Shown piece by piece: positions 1-11,197 of a stretch of DNA of 64,000 nt; within the stretch, counting starts at the first letter, position 1; every line of letters begins with the position of its first letter. Position numbers and translations under genes: made by a program. This DNA comes from Plantago major (lineage: Eukaryota > Streptophyta > Magnoliopsida > Lamiales > Plantaginaceae). Location of the stretch: NCBI GenBank assembly GCA_026545765.1, contig CM048842.1:30987167-31051166 (forward strand), in the 5' to 3' direction. Below the pieces are notes generated by a model. It searched no databases. It was not told the DNA's origin and was given only the letters and a program-made list of their open reading frames with translations.

Positions 1-17
1 AACAGATATTCCTAACA
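1..17 (-). mobile_element. Outer tip of an LTR entering from the left
   Basis: The first 17 bases end in CCTAACA and match the terminal bases of the minus-oriented family LTRs at 8663, 10804 and 60745. What follows is the interior of a plus-oriented LTR of the same family. The simplest reading is that one LTR copy was inserted into another and only its last bases fall in the window. The assignment rests on a short match. Confidence 0.55.
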
Positions 18-1255
18 GAAACCCACACTCAGATACCTTGGATAAAACTATCTTTCTGGGAAACAATGTTTCAACAGGTATCTGGACATGTGAAGGTCTC
101 TGGAATGGGACATGCAATGCTTTAGAAAGCATGCATAGTTCCGTTGGCACTGCAGGACAAAAATAGTACAATGCAATAAATGCGTAGACAGAGACATCTG
201 AACAAAAGTGGAAATCTCTGAAAAGAGACAAGGTCTTCTGCAGTACTATTTTCACATATCAATAGTTTGAATTTGAATTGAGCCTAACGGATACTATTGA
301 AACAGCTTCAAATTCAACTATAAATATCACCACCTAGAATGCTTGAAAGACACACTACACCTTGAACTTACACTGAAAATACCAAGCTTCTCTGATAATA
401 CAACTAGTGGTATCTTTCTCTCAAGCATACAAGCCTTCAGCCTACTTAATCTCTTGCTTACAATTGCGAATAAGCACTTGAATTCTAAGTAGCACGAAAG
501 TTCTAAGTGTCCTGATCCTTAACAAATATTGCTATCTGTGAAGGAATTGAATCAAAAGATCAAGTATCTGAGTTTCATTCTCCAGAACATTTAACATAGA
601 CTTGGATCAGTAAAGAACATATCACCACACATTGTGAAGTATGTTAGGTGACTCTTGTTCAAAAAGGTAGTATTACATACCTGTAGAAGTTATTAAGCTA
701 CCAATCTGACAAACTCTCCTTAACCAACACCTCAAACGGCGTGGAGTACAGGAAGTGCTTAGTTTGGGAAACTAAGGAATAACTCCAAGTTTACTGAATA
801 TAGGAAGTACTTAGTTTGGGAAACTAAGTAACAGCTCAAAGGTTTCTGAGTATAGGAAGTACTTGGCTGGGAGCTGCGGATTATATCAGGGAGAACACTT
901 GGTTGGTAACCTAGTGTATTTAGGAATCGAGAGAAGATATTTGTAAGGTGAACTCAATTATATGTCTTAGTGGATTCTAGGTCTAAGTGGATTAGTTGAA
1001 GGATTACGCCACCTTCAAATACCACTACAATTTGCTGTGTTATTTACTTACCGCATTTACCTTGCTTTAGTCATCTTGTTAAGTACTTACACACTACTGA
1101 GCAAGTTCAGTTATCACAAAAAGTCTTCCGCTCTCTGAAATTAAGTATTAGATATCTTCACAGATATCTGAGAAATTGTGTTTATCGACAAAAGTTGTAA
1201 AAGACTATTCACCCCCCCCCCCTAGTTTTTTCCTTTGCCGTTATCTGGACCAACA
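18..1255 (+). mobile_element. Sirevirus-like LTR, partial, plus orientation
   Basis: This stretch aligns by eye with most of the LTR at 40120-41724. Shared features are a TATAAATA box at 319-326, the three-unit hairpin array at about 735-900, a C-run at 1212-1222, and the terminal sequence CCTTTGCCGTTATCTGG running to CCAACA at 1255. The outer (U3) end is replaced by the LTR tip at 1-17. The sequence switches directly into Athila-like gag at 1256, so this LTR interrupts the gypsy element. Only the piece inside the window can be judged. Confidence 0.8.
319..326 (+). promoter_or_regulatory. LTR TATA box
   Basis: TATAAATA sits between a conserved block resembling TCAAATTCAACTA and a purine-rich start region. 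It is at the same relative place in every copy of this LTR, which supports it as the core promoter that defines the U3/R boundary. Confidence 0.55.
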
Positions 1256-1825
1256 AAGGGTGTAAGGGGCCGAGAAAAAGGAAAAGGTGAAGCCAAGGCC
1301 GCCGGAGAGTTTGGTGCACCAGACATCAACCGCATGCTAGAAGAGATGCAACAGGTCAAGATGGCTGTGACCGTTGCCGCACCAACCCAGCAATCCAACA
1401 AACAATGTGGAGTGTGCTATAACTTCGGGAATGGTGATATCGTATGCAGGTTTCCACAAGCTCGGGAGATGAACCCGAACCTCACGGAGGAGGTTCATTG
1501 GATCGATAGGCAAGGAGTGAGGCACCCAGGGTTCGTGCCGTACAGGAAGCCAATGGAATACGGGGACCGTAGGATGTTGAGTTACTCAAACAATAACTAC
1601 GAGAACTATGTTCCACCTGCGCCATAGAACGAGGTGCCCATTGAAGCTGCCAGCCAGGGAAGACCACCCAGGGACGATCTTGCTGGCAGGATCAAGATGA
1701 TCATGGAGAACTCCGATCGCTTCTACAAACAGTCGAGCCAAATCCAGGAGAGGAATGATAAGCATTTCAAGGTGCTAGAGAATTCGGCAAGGAGGATCGA
1801 GAACATGGTCGAGGCCCGATGGTGA
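1256..1825 (+). pseudogene. gag-like fragment, Athila type
   Basis: Two consecutive reading segments encode a hydrophilic protein with a cysteine cluster (QCGVC followed by a further cysteine about 11 residues on). After this come a proline/tyrosine-rich stretch and a helical segment with MIMENSDRFYKQSSQ and ERNDKHFKVLENSARRIE. Cysteine-knuckle followed by a helical NLE-type segment is the pattern of Athila gag proteins. The gag role (nucleocapsid, RNA packaging) is inferred from that resemblance. An apparent methionine upstream at 1235 lies inside the neighbouring LTR and is not a real start. This is a fossil with at least one break. Confidence 0.45.
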
Positions 1826-3909
1826 GGTCGCAAAGGCGGAACAAGGAAAGTTCCGAGCACTACGGAGAAAGTCCGGGCCATTGCGATGCGAGGAGTGAAG
1901 GCGAGGAGCGATCGGCGCTAACGACTATAACCAAAGCATGATTTACCCCTTTGCATGTAGGGCGTAGAATGCATTTAGGTAACCTCACATTTAATTTCCC
2001 GCATTGCATTTCAAACAATTTACTGCTTTCATAGGGTAGCTTATTAATTTAGTTAAAATTTATTTCATTACATTATTATTATGAAAAGCTAAAAATTTTA
2101 AGGGCCCTCCATGGTATGTTTAGGGGAAGGAAAAACTCACCACAGTCTAAGTAGAACGGAACACTGTTCAATTCTGCTTGGACCGCGATCCTTCTCCCAA
2201 GCCTGACCGGAGTAAGCCCCCGAGTAGTAATGATGAAGACAGATTTTTTTCTCTTCACTTTTGAAAACTCGGACATTCAAAAAGGCAACTGAGCACCTAG
2301 CGCGAATGCGTAAAGCTCAGACGGATGACTGGCAGCAACAAAGAGGAGGCTCATCTTCTGGACCCCATGGTCCGCCTTCCTCTTAGTGATCATGCCGACC
2401 GAGGCGTACTACGGGCAGTAACTCTATAACTCCCTCCATTTATTATTCCCTAGGCAAGGGACTAGCTATCGAATAGGTTTGGGGAGGGAAGTTGTACTCA
2501 TATGCTTACATGCCTCAGATATTTGCTGCCTTGTATATATTGTATATATGTGTTTTTTTCTTTTCTTTTTCGTTTTTGCGATTATGTGGGGTGGTATGAT
2601 TATCCACCTTTGTGTGATTGCAGTTGAGTCGAGTCTTTTTGCCTAATTTTTAGCCTATTTCAAAATTTTTATGTCGAGTCTTGAGTTCTTTTGACAAGTC
2701 TGGTTATCTATTGCCTTAGTTAAGCCATTTTACTGATGTGATCTAAGAAATTTTCGAAAATCACTTTAGTTCGTTTCACTTGTAAATAAAAAGTCTTCAT
2801 GTTTTAGTAGTCAAAAAGCCGGTGAGAAGCCTTAAAGCTGATGAAAAAATCTTGTACCGGCAAATGTGTGATTCTAGTAGGATGAGCAAGGTTTTTTAAC
2901 TTGCGCCACTTCATATACATGTGCACTCTTTTTAAAACGAGTATGACGAACGACATTTTCGACTTGGTGTCTCGATTCTCGAACCTGTTCCAAGGAATAG
3001 GTTTGGGGAGGAGGATTCTTGTGAACTTCATACTCAGGCTCACTACTTACTAAATTTGAGCTATGGTCGATTTCGAATTTGTTTTGTATTGCTATGCTGC
3101 CTTTCTAAAAAAATAGAAAAAATCTCGAAGTGTTTTTCCATGATCACTTGTGATCGTCTAAGATTGTGTTGGGCATTTCTAAATACTACCTATAAATTAA
3201 CGCGGGGCTGATTGTGCGTATGTTGTGAGGGTTGATGGTTTTGTTTCTAAAATGCATGCCAAATACTACCTATAAACCAGCACGTGGGCGGTGCTCATAT
3301 GTTGTGAGGGTTGATCGGGTGTATAACAAACCGACACGTACAAAAGTACATATCTTAGGAAACCTATTAGGATACACTTGCAACGTTGAGATAGAAAAAA
3401 AAATGAAAAAATAGAAAATTTGTGCAAAAAGAGCAAAGCACAAGAACGGCAGCTAATTTTATTCCCTTGTATTTGATTTCGACCCCTTTCCTAAAAAGTC
3501 CTTTCTAACTCGTTTGATTTGAGTGCAAAAGCATGTAATATTAGTGGCAGCTTGTAACGTTTGTTGTCACCATCCTAAGTTAAGTCTTGAGCGACTACCC
3601 GTATTTACTAGACACTTCCAGATGAGAGACTTGAGAGTTGCACAATTATTTTCCTTTGTGACGAATAACTAGGATAGGATTAAGTTTTATTTACTTGTGA
3701 AACGGAAGATTGTGATCTTTGCAAAGCTACTTGTCAAAGTTAGAGGGGATAGAAGTTTACATCAGAATAAGGGCTTATCTCTAGCAATACTTTTCCCGGT
3801 AGCTTGTCGATTGAAATCTTCTGTTTGTTTGTCGTCTTTATGTGTTTTTCTTTTTCTAGGTTTTAGAGTTGTTTGCTCAAGGACGATCAAAGGTTTGGTT
3901 TGGGTAGTT
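1826..3909 (+). other. Non-coding 3' internal region of the Athila-like element
   Basis: I see no convincing gene in this 2.1 kb. It is AT-rich with purine-rich patches such as GTTTGGGGAGGGAAG near 2470 and a similar GGTTTGGGGAGGAGG near 3000. A partial internal duplication is visible around 3185-3310, where AATACTACCTATAAA and ATGTTGTGAGGGTTGAT each occur twice. The region ends in a purine tract (GGTTTGGTTTGGGTAG) just before the LTR, which is a plausible PPT. Confidence 0.5.
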
Positions 3910-5102
3910 TGATGAGTCGATATTTTAACATCTCATTTAGTGCCTTTTTCCGTATTTTGTTGCGTCTTTTAGCCTTTATTTAGTGTTTTTTATTCCGTGT
4001 CACGTTTAGGTTTTTTGTGTGTTTTTGTGCATTTTTAGGTGTCTTAGCATAATTGGCAAGGAAATGGAGGACCAAAGTGCAAAGAAACTTCAAAACCTTC
4101 TAGAAGCACCACAAGGCCATGTTAGTGGGCCACTACTCCAAGAGAGGTGACATGGTGGTTGGAAAAGGGAGAGAAAAGTGGAGACAATGGAAAAAAATGG
4201 AGGAGTTCCCGGAGACAAGGCACACCACGGTGAGCCCCACATCCAAACGGGCTCACCGCGGTCCAGAGTAACAGAATGGTGGACAGAAATGCCAGACCGC
4301 GGTGAGGAGGATTCCCCAAAGTACCTCACCGCGGTGACACCTATTTTGACAGATTCAACCATGTTTTTCTGGCAGTTTTCCCATGATTTCTTGTTTCTTC
4401 TTCCTTGGTCTTATAAATAGACCACTTGTATCAGTCATTAGGATATATCTTCATTACTTCTACTTGCATATTTTCAATTCCAAACATTGTAAACACTTAG
4501 AGATTTTAATCTCTCTTTTAATTCGAAGAAGCATTATTGATCTTTCTGAAGATCACAGAGATCAATAAGCCGGTATTGATCAATAATGAGTTAGGCGGTT
4601 CTTTGTTAATAACTTGTATTGTGACATATTGATATCTGATCGTTGAACGCATGCTTGATCGTTGTGAACTTGCATCAGTCTTTACCTCTAATTAGTATAT
4701 ATCCAGATGAGGGCATAGCTAGTGACAAGCTTTTTGCCGTAATTTATACGTACTTATAATCTGTATGTGGTTCGATTTTCCAATAGAAAAGTGTTGCATT
4801 CGCGGGCAGTGTACCATTAGCTATATCGCGTCAGCACTTTTGAAAGATCCGCTTGCTTCGTTTTAATTATAGAAATTGCATGATCTAGGTATTACCTTGT
4901 CTTGTAATTGTAATTTGTTGTAGGGTTTTGAAGTATCAACCTTACCCACACTATCTGTTTACAACTCACACCTTGAGCCTACTCCTTAGAACTAGCTTCA
5001 TCAATTCCTCGAGAGAACGACCCTGTGGTTTAAGGATTGTTGTACTACGACAACCACTTTACTACTTGTGTTATTTTACAAGTATTAATTTTGAGCGCAT
5101 CA
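3910..5102 (+). mobile_element. Athila-like 3' LTR
   Basis: The LTR begins TGATGAGTCGATATTTTAAC after a purine tract and ends GAGCGCATCA, giving the TGATG/CATCA ends usual for Athila-type LTRs. It contains the segment CGAGAGAACGACCCTGTGG common near the end of such LTRs. A cluster of CACCGCGGTG-like palindromes lies at 4223-4337. The right edge is clear because Sirevirus-like RT coding sequence starts immediately at 5103. Confidence 0.65.
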
Positions 5103-5860
5103 ATCATCTTGGTTCGAATACTCATATGTATCTTAGCATTCTTCTCAGAAGGCTTTAGATTAAACTTATTGAGCATGTCTTTTGCATACTCTGTTTGACT
5201 AATGAATATTCCATCATCAAGTAGCTTGACTTGCAACCCTAGGAAGTAATTCAATTCTCCCATCATGCTCATCTCAAATTTGCTTTTCATGAGCTCAGCA
5301 AAGTCGTCACAAAACTGCTTGTCCTTAGATCCAAAGACTATGTCATCAACATAAACTTGTACTAAGAGTTTTATCAACTTCACCTTTCTTGAATCCACTT
5401 CCTAGAAAGTACTCGGCCAAAGTGTCATACCATGCGCTTGGAGCTTGTTTAAGTCTATATAGAGCTTTGTAAAGCTTATAGACCATCTTGCTTTCTGAGG
5501 AAACTTCAAAACCAGGTGGTTGCTCAACATAGACTTCCTCAACAAGCTCACCATTTAGGAATGCACTCTTGACATCCATTTGGTAAACTTTAAAGTCATT
5601 ATGAGCTGCAAAGGCTAGAAATAGTCTGATTGCATCCAATCTTGCAACTGGAGCATATGACTCACCAAAATCTAGTCCTTTAGTCTTGGTGAATTCCTTA
5701 GCAACAAACCTTGCTTTGTTTCTCGTTATTTCACTAGATTCATTCATCTTATTTATGAAAATCCACATAGTTCCTATGACAGAAATTACATCAATGTAGG
5801 GTAATAGTTTCCAGACTTTGTTTCTCTCAAATTGATCCAACTCTTCTGGCATTGCTAAGA
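5103..5860 (-). pseudogene. Reverse transcriptase fragment (copia A)
   Basis: Copia-type RT, the polymerase that copies element RNA into DNA. Visible landmarks are [31 protein letters not shown], the active-site core [19 protein letters not shown] and [12 protein letters not shown], and the trailing [14 protein letters not shown]. The block order matches B and known Sirevirus RTs (the FERNKVW motif is characteristic). It is a fossil, broken and incomplete at the C-terminal side. Confidence 0.85.
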
Positions 5861-5875
5861 TCCAAACTTGGTCTT

Positions 5876-6480
5876 TTAATGCTTCTTTATTGGTCTTTGG
5901 TCAATGTCTGAGATGAAACATCCATGGAGAGAATTTGCATTTTCGGCAATAGCTTTCCTTGTTCTTACCCCTTGGTCTAAAGGACCTATCACATCCTTTG
6001 CAGGATGATCTCTTATCCATTTCACAATGGGTTTAGAACTAGTAGGATCATTATCATGTTGATTCATTTCTGTATCATTATGACTATGATAAGATACTTG
6101 TTTAGTATCTAAGATATCTGGCACTTGTGATGTGCTTGGGATATCTGACACTTGTTTAGTGTCCAGGGTATCTGAGACAGGATTCACAGCAACCTCCTGC
6201 TCAGAGACCTCTTCATGATCAAGATTCTTAGCGTCTTGATCCATTTCTGAATTTCTCATAGGAAATTCTTCATCATGTCATAGAGTCATCTGTTTGTTAC
6301 TTAACAATGGTTGCCTTTCTTCGTCAGACTCATCCTCTAAGTGAATGCAAAATCATTTCTTCTCTGAGATTCTAGTTCAGAATCCTTAATCATAAGTTCT
6401 TTGAACCTATCTAAGAGTTCTTCATTCAAGGTTACTTTTTTGTTTCCTTCATAGAATACTACATGGACAGATTCTTCAAT
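5876..6480 (-). pseudogene. INT-RT linker region (copia A)
   Basis: Low-complexity acidic linker between integrase and RT, rich in S, D, E and T. It has repeated TKQVSDI / STSQVPDI / DTKQVSYH phrases followed by the conserved [17 protein letters not shown] and RTRKAIAEN motifs that precede RT in copia elements. The repeated phrases echo the QVSDI/QVSEP phrases of the accessory exons of the same family. The same stretch is present in B at 28900-29413. It has no enzymatic role of its own. Confidence 0.7.
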
Positions 6481-7140
6481 CTTTTATGTCCTTTTGTTGT
6501 AGATTCTATAAGCTTTGCTATTCATTGAATAACCAAGAAATACTCCTTCATCTGCCTTTGGTTGAAATGTTCGTAGATATTCTTTACCATTGTTAAGATC
6601 AAGCATCTGCAATCAAACACCCTTAATGTTTGATACTAGGGGGTCTACCAATCAATAACTTATAAGGAGTTTTATCATGGTGTTTGTTGAACAAACATCT
6701 ATTTTGAGTGTAGCATGCTATATTTACAGCTTCAACCCAATAGATTTCACTTATTTCAGTGTCAGCAAGCATTGTTCTTGCTGCCTCTTTTAGGGTCCTA
6801 TTCTTCGTTTCAGCAACCCATTTTGTTGTGGTGTCCTTACTGAAGATAGTTCATGTTGTATACCTTTGCAAGTAAAAAACTCTTTTATGTACTGGTTCAC
6901 AAACTCAGTATCATGGTTCGTTCTGATCACAGATACCTTGTCATTTATCATGACTTCAAGCTTATTCTGCAGGCTTGGTATCTCGACCCTTGCGTCAGAT
7001 TTCTGTTTGAGGAAAACAACCCAAGTAAATCTTGAGTAGTCATCTAAAACAATCAGACCATACTTCTTTCCTGCATAACTGGTTACTAAGGACTCAAAGA
7101 GATCCATATGTAACAGTTGCAGTGGCCTCACCCTGGAATG
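6481..7140 (-). pseudogene. Integrase core fragment (copia A)
   Basis: Shows the rve-type integrase core: LQLLHMDLFESL and YGLIVLDDYSRFTWVVFLK (catalytic Asp region), then VIRTNHDTEFVNQYIKEFF (second Asp) and HELSSVRTPQQNGLLKR (the region of the third acidic residue). Integrase inserts the cDNA into host chromatin. The C-terminal segment toward the linker is recognisable by similarity to B (29501-29800). A solo LTR lies just upstream at 7246-8663. Fossil, broken. Confidence 0.8.
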
Positions 7141-7245
7141 TCAAGTTTTAGACATGAAAGATGTTTTGGCTTGTTTCCCTAATTGGCAAGCTGAACATAC
7201 ACCATCCTTTTTGTATACCATTTTAGGTAATCCAACAACCAACTC

Positions 7246-8663
7246 TGTTGGTCCAGATAACGGCAAAGTAAAAGACTAGCGGGGGGGGAGGGTGAATAGT
7301 CTTTTAAAACTTTTGTCGATAAACACAGTTTCTTAGAAACCTAGGGGTTTCTGATACTTAAATTCAGAGCGCGGAAGACTTTAAGATAGGTAAGTGCAGA
7401 AACAATAAGTATGTGTGTGTGCTTTGCTGAAATGTAAATACAGAAAGGTAAATGACACAGCAAGTATAGTGGTATCTGGAGGTGGCGTAATCCTCCAACT
7501 AATCCATTCGGTCTTTCTGAGACCTAGAATTCACTAGAACAGATAATTGAGTTCACCTTACAATAATTCTATTCTAAGATTCCTAAACAAATGGCTCCCA
7601 GCCAAATGTTCCCCCCGAGTTATTCCCCAGCTCCTAGAGCTAAGTACTTCCTCTACTCAGATAACCTTGGAGTTATTCCTTGGTTTCCCAAATCAAGTAC
7701 TTCCTCTACTCCACGCCTTGATGGTGTTGGTTATAAGGTTTGTCAGAGAGGCTTCTCGTATAACTTTTCAGTTATGTTTTCAGAGAGCCTAATAGAACAA
7801 GACTACTTAATACACTTGTTCGATGGATGGCGATCGCTCTTCTTGACCCAAGTAATTGATGTCCGTTCTGCAGAATGAGCTTCGGAAAGGGTATCTGATA
7901 GTTCAACTCTTTCACGAATAACAATCTCTTGTTAAGGTTCAGGACAACTTAGAACCACTAGTGATTCTTCGAGCAACAGAAATCTTTCAGAAAGGGTAGT
8001 AGAGTGCTTGAGAGAATACTTTGCTTGATGCTAAGTTTGCAAGATAGAGCGTTCTAAGGTATATTTCTCAGCATCTAAGTGTGTGATATATATAGATGAA
8101 TTTGAGAGTTGTTGGAATGATATCCGTTCGACACAATTCAAATTCAGTCCATACTTATCTTGAAATGAGTACTCAGAAGTCCTTGTCTCATGTCTCAGAG
8201 GGATGCTTGGTGACTTTTACGCCGATGCAATTAATGCACTTGTACTATTTCTTGTCCTGTATTCTTCAACGGATATATGAGCCTTTCTGATGGCTTGCAT
8301 GCTCCATACTCATGATGTCATATGTCCAAAATCATATTTCAAACGTAAGTAAATACACTTAAGAAAGGATTAAGGACAGTCTTTCTGAGTTAGACTAAAC
8401 CTTGATATCTTCATAAATCTTGTGCAATCTTCAGTCTTCTAATCTTCAGAAAAGCTCCATTGCTAGGATTGATCTTCTTGGTCTTCTGGAAATAAAAATT
8501 ACACTTAGAGACCTATAATCCTAATACAAGATTTACTAGACTAATCATACTCAGTGATTTCCTCTCTTACAATGTTCAAGTGAACCAAGAGTAATTAATC
8601 ACCTTTCTGGCTAAGATAAGAACACGTGATGAGTGATCAAAATACTAACAGATATTCCTAACA
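7246..8663 (-). mobile_element. Solo LTR of the Sirevirus-like family, TSD AACTC
   Basis: The sequence runs from TGTTGGTCCAGATAACGG to GATATTCCTAACA (1418 bp) and is flanked by the 5-bp direct repeat AACTC at 7241-7245 and 8664-8668. Removing it restores the continuity seen in the intact relative at 30250. A perfect target duplication and absence of internal sequence mean the element inserted and then collapsed by LTR-LTR recombination. It carries a G-run at 7281-7288 and two hairpin units (7629-7641 and 7679-7697), where other copies have three. Age cannot be read from a single LTR. Confidence 0.92.
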
Positions 8664-9154
8664 AACTCTTTCTTGGCTAGCTTGTTCAGTGTTTTGAAAT
8701 TCAAGTGTCTCATCTTTTTGTGCCATAGCCAATTTTCTTCAGTGTAGCCAGATTGACTCACCATGAGGCATTTTTCAGTTGTGGCATATGCCCAGTCAGC
8801 AACATAGAGACTTCCTTTCCGCCTAGCAACCAAGACTACCTGCTCTGACACATTGTCAATCAATTTGCATAATATGGATTTGATCTTCACTAAGAACCCC
8901 ATGTCAGCAAATTGACTCATTCTTAGAAGATTGTATTTCAATCCTTTCACATATAGTACTCTAGTGATTGTAAGGGCTCCAATTTTCAGATCTCCAAATC
9001 CTACGGTTGGATTCACTTCTCCTCCAACAAACCTGATATCTAGTCCTGTATCACATATTCTGTAGTTAACCAGATTTGCTTTGTCTCCTGTTATGTGCTT
9101 CCCACATCCACTATCGAAATGCCACGTTGGATTCTTCTTTAGAGTGTTCTGCAC
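8664..9154 (-). pseudogene. Protease / pre-integrase fragment (copia A)
   Basis: Contains WHFDSGCGKHITGDKANLV, a copia aspartic-protease-type DSG motif in the Sirevirus style, followed by VGGEVNPTVGFGDLKIG. It ends with the pre-integrase zinc segment NWLWHKKMRHLNFKTLNK. Protease processes gag-pol and the HHCC segment opens integrase. It is contiguous with the integrase piece once the solo LTR is discounted. Fossil. Confidence 0.8.
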
Positions 9155-9180
9155 AAAATAGGAAACATGGAGTTAGGTTC

Positions 9181-10804
9181 TGTTGGTCCAGATAATGGCA
9201 AAGGAAAAGACTAGAGGGGCACGGGGGGGGGGGGGGGGTGAATAGTCTTTTACAACTTTTTTCCATAAACACAATTTTTCAGATATCTGTGAAGATATCT
9301 GATACTTAATTTCAGAGAGCGGAAGACTTTTCTGTGATAAATGCACATGCTCAGCAAGATATAAGTGTGTAAATACTCACCAAGGTAAATAAAGCAAGTA
9401 ATAAGTTGCAGAAAGTAAATAACACAGATCATTATAGTGGTATCTGAGGGTGGCGTTATCCCTCAATTAATCCACTCGCCCTTTCTCAGGACTTGAAATT
9501 CACTATGATAGATATTGTGTTATCCTTACAATAAACCTATTCCTTGATTTCCTTTTACACTAGGTTCCCAACCAGGTGTTCCCCCTGAGTTATTCCCCGG
9601 CTTTCTCAGCCAAGTACTTCCTGTACTCAGAAACCGTTGAGCTATTCCTTAGTTTCCCAAACTAAGCACTTCCTATGCTCAGTAACCTTGGAGTTATTCC
9701 TTAGTTTCTCAAACTAAGTACTTCCTGTACTCCACGCCGTTTAAGGTGTTGGTTAAGGTAGTTTGTCAGGTGAGTAGTCTTAATAACTTTCTCAGTTATG
9801 TAGGAATACTCTATAGAACAAGAATCACTTAACACACTTCAAAATGTGTGGTGATATGTTCTTTACTGACCCAAGTCTATGTTAAATGTTCGAGAGAATG
9901 AAACTTAGATACTTGATCTTTTGATTCAACTCCTTCACAGATAGCAATGCTTGTTAAGGATCAGGACACTTAGAACTTTCGTGCTACTTAGAATTCAAGA
10001 GCTAGGTCGCAACAGTAAGCTAGTGAATAAGTAGATTGAAGGCTTGTATGCTTGAAAGAATAAGTTCGTAGATGTAAGTTCTTGGTGTGTTCAGTGTGTA
10101 TTCAAGCATTCTAAGTGTTGATATTTATAGTTGAAAATCATGCCGTTTGAATAGTATCCGTTAGGTTTAATGAAATTCAAACTATTGATATCTGTAAATA
10201 GTACTGCAGAAGACGTTGTCTCTTTTCAGAGATTTCCTCTTTTGTTCAGATGTCTCTGTCTACACATTTATTGCATTGTACTATTTTTGTCCTGTAGTGC
10301 CAACTGAACTATGCATGCTTTCTGAAGCATTGCACGTCCCTTTCCAGAGACCTTCACATCTACAGATACCTGTTGAAACATTGTTTCCAAGAAACATAGT
10401 TTTATCCAGGGTATCTGAGTGTAGATATCTGTGGGCACTTTTACTCGTTCAGAAGCCTTTTGCTTTCAGATATCTTTTGCAAAACTTGTTTATTGAAAAA
10501 CACTAGTTTATTTAAGATATCTGGACATAGGTATCTGATGACCTTCGTCTTCAGCAATCTTGTGCAGTCTTCAAAACATCAAAATTGGTTGAACGCTCCT
10601 GCTGGATGCCTTCTTCTTGGTCTTCTTCAAAGATATAAAAATTACATTCAGAGACCTATCATCCTATACAAGATTTGCTAAACTAACATACTTAGTGATT
10701 TTCCACTTTTACAGTGTTCAAGTGAACCAAGAGTACTAACCACATTTCTGATCTAAGATAAGTCATTATGTTGCTGATCAAAATCTAAACAGATATTCCT
10801 AACA
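9181..10804 (-). mobile_element. 3' LTR of the composite's left arm
   Basis: The LTR runs TGTTGGTCCAGATAATGG to GATATTCCTAACA (1624 bp on the plus strand). It has a G-run at 9223-9238, hairpins at 9599-9611, 9648-9666 and 9700-9718, and a TATA box (reverse TATTTATA) at 10122-10129. The right end abuts AATTTCTCCCTTTTTGAT, the complement of the family PPT, which identifies it as the 3' LTR of a minus-strand unit. Confidence 0.9.
10122..10129 (-). promoter_or_regulatory. LTR TATA box
   Basis: TATAAATA on the minus strand, at the same place as in all other family LTRs. It is preceded in element orientation by the conserved ACGGATACTATTCAAACGG block. Confidence 0.55.
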
Positions 10805-11197
10805 AATTTCTCCCTTTTTGATCAGTCAACGATGACAATCTTTAAAACCTATTACAACTTGGAAGAGGGAACAATCTAACACTTAATCATTTCTTATGAT
10901 CTTTTCAATTCATATTAATTAAGTGCAGAAAGTAAACATAACCAAATCACAAGGTGTGATCTTTGCTGACAAGTTATCTTTTTATAGATTGATATGTGAG
11001 AGTAGGTTCATCAGATATGTTACAAAGAAAGTTCACAGATAACTTAATAAATAAAACATATTACAACACAGTCACTAAGATACAAAATACTTAGTTAAAT
11101 TAGGACAACAGGAGTAACCAAGCTCCAAGTAGACATCTTAATAAACTAGTCTTCAAGAATTCAAAATCTTCAAGTCTTCAATCAGCAGATCTATTGA
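10805..11197 (-). other. PPT and 3' non-coding tail of the accessory gene
   Basis: Read on the minus strand, the accessory gene ends near 11198. About 390 bp of non-coding sequence follow, then the polypurine tract complementary to 10805-10822. The same tail occurs at 14765-15150, 39725-40119 and 60746-61130. A PPT primes plus-strand DNA synthesis in LTR elements. No gene is seen. Confidence 0.75.

Larger units (their letters stand above)
1256..5102 (+). mobile_element. Athila-like Ty3/gypsy remnant
   Basis: The remnant consists of a gag-like coding piece, a long non-coding 3' internal region and a complete-looking 3' LTR, with no recognisable pol. Long non-coding 3' internal regions and LTRs bounded by TGATG and CATCA are typical of the Athila lineage. 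It is broken and lacks most of its coding part. Its 3' LTR abuts copia pol fragment A at 5103, so it was inserted into that older element. The 5' end lies outside the window or was replaced by the LTR at 18-1255. Confidence 0.55.
5103..9180 (-). mobile_element. Sirevirus-like pol fragment A (Ty1/copia)
   Basis: Minus-strand fragment of a Ty1/copia pol that aligns domain by domain with element B (27850-30770). From right to left it holds protease/pre-integrase, integrase, the INT-RT linker and part of reverse transcriptase. Its gag end is cut off by the LTR junction at 9181 and its RNase H end by the Athila LTR at 5102. It also carries a solo LTR at 7246-8663. It hosts three later events, so it is among the oldest insertions here. 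It is broken, with roughly half a dozen breaks besides the insertions. Confidence 0.85.

Noticed and set aside
1235-1255. Methionine start for the gag-like frame at 1235
   Set aside because: These bases are the conserved end of the neighbouring LTR; the coding similarity begins only after 1255.
4090-4420. Open frames on both strands inside the Athila-like LTR
   Set aside because: They lie wholly within the LTR, have no family features and reflect the CG-rich palindrome cluster.
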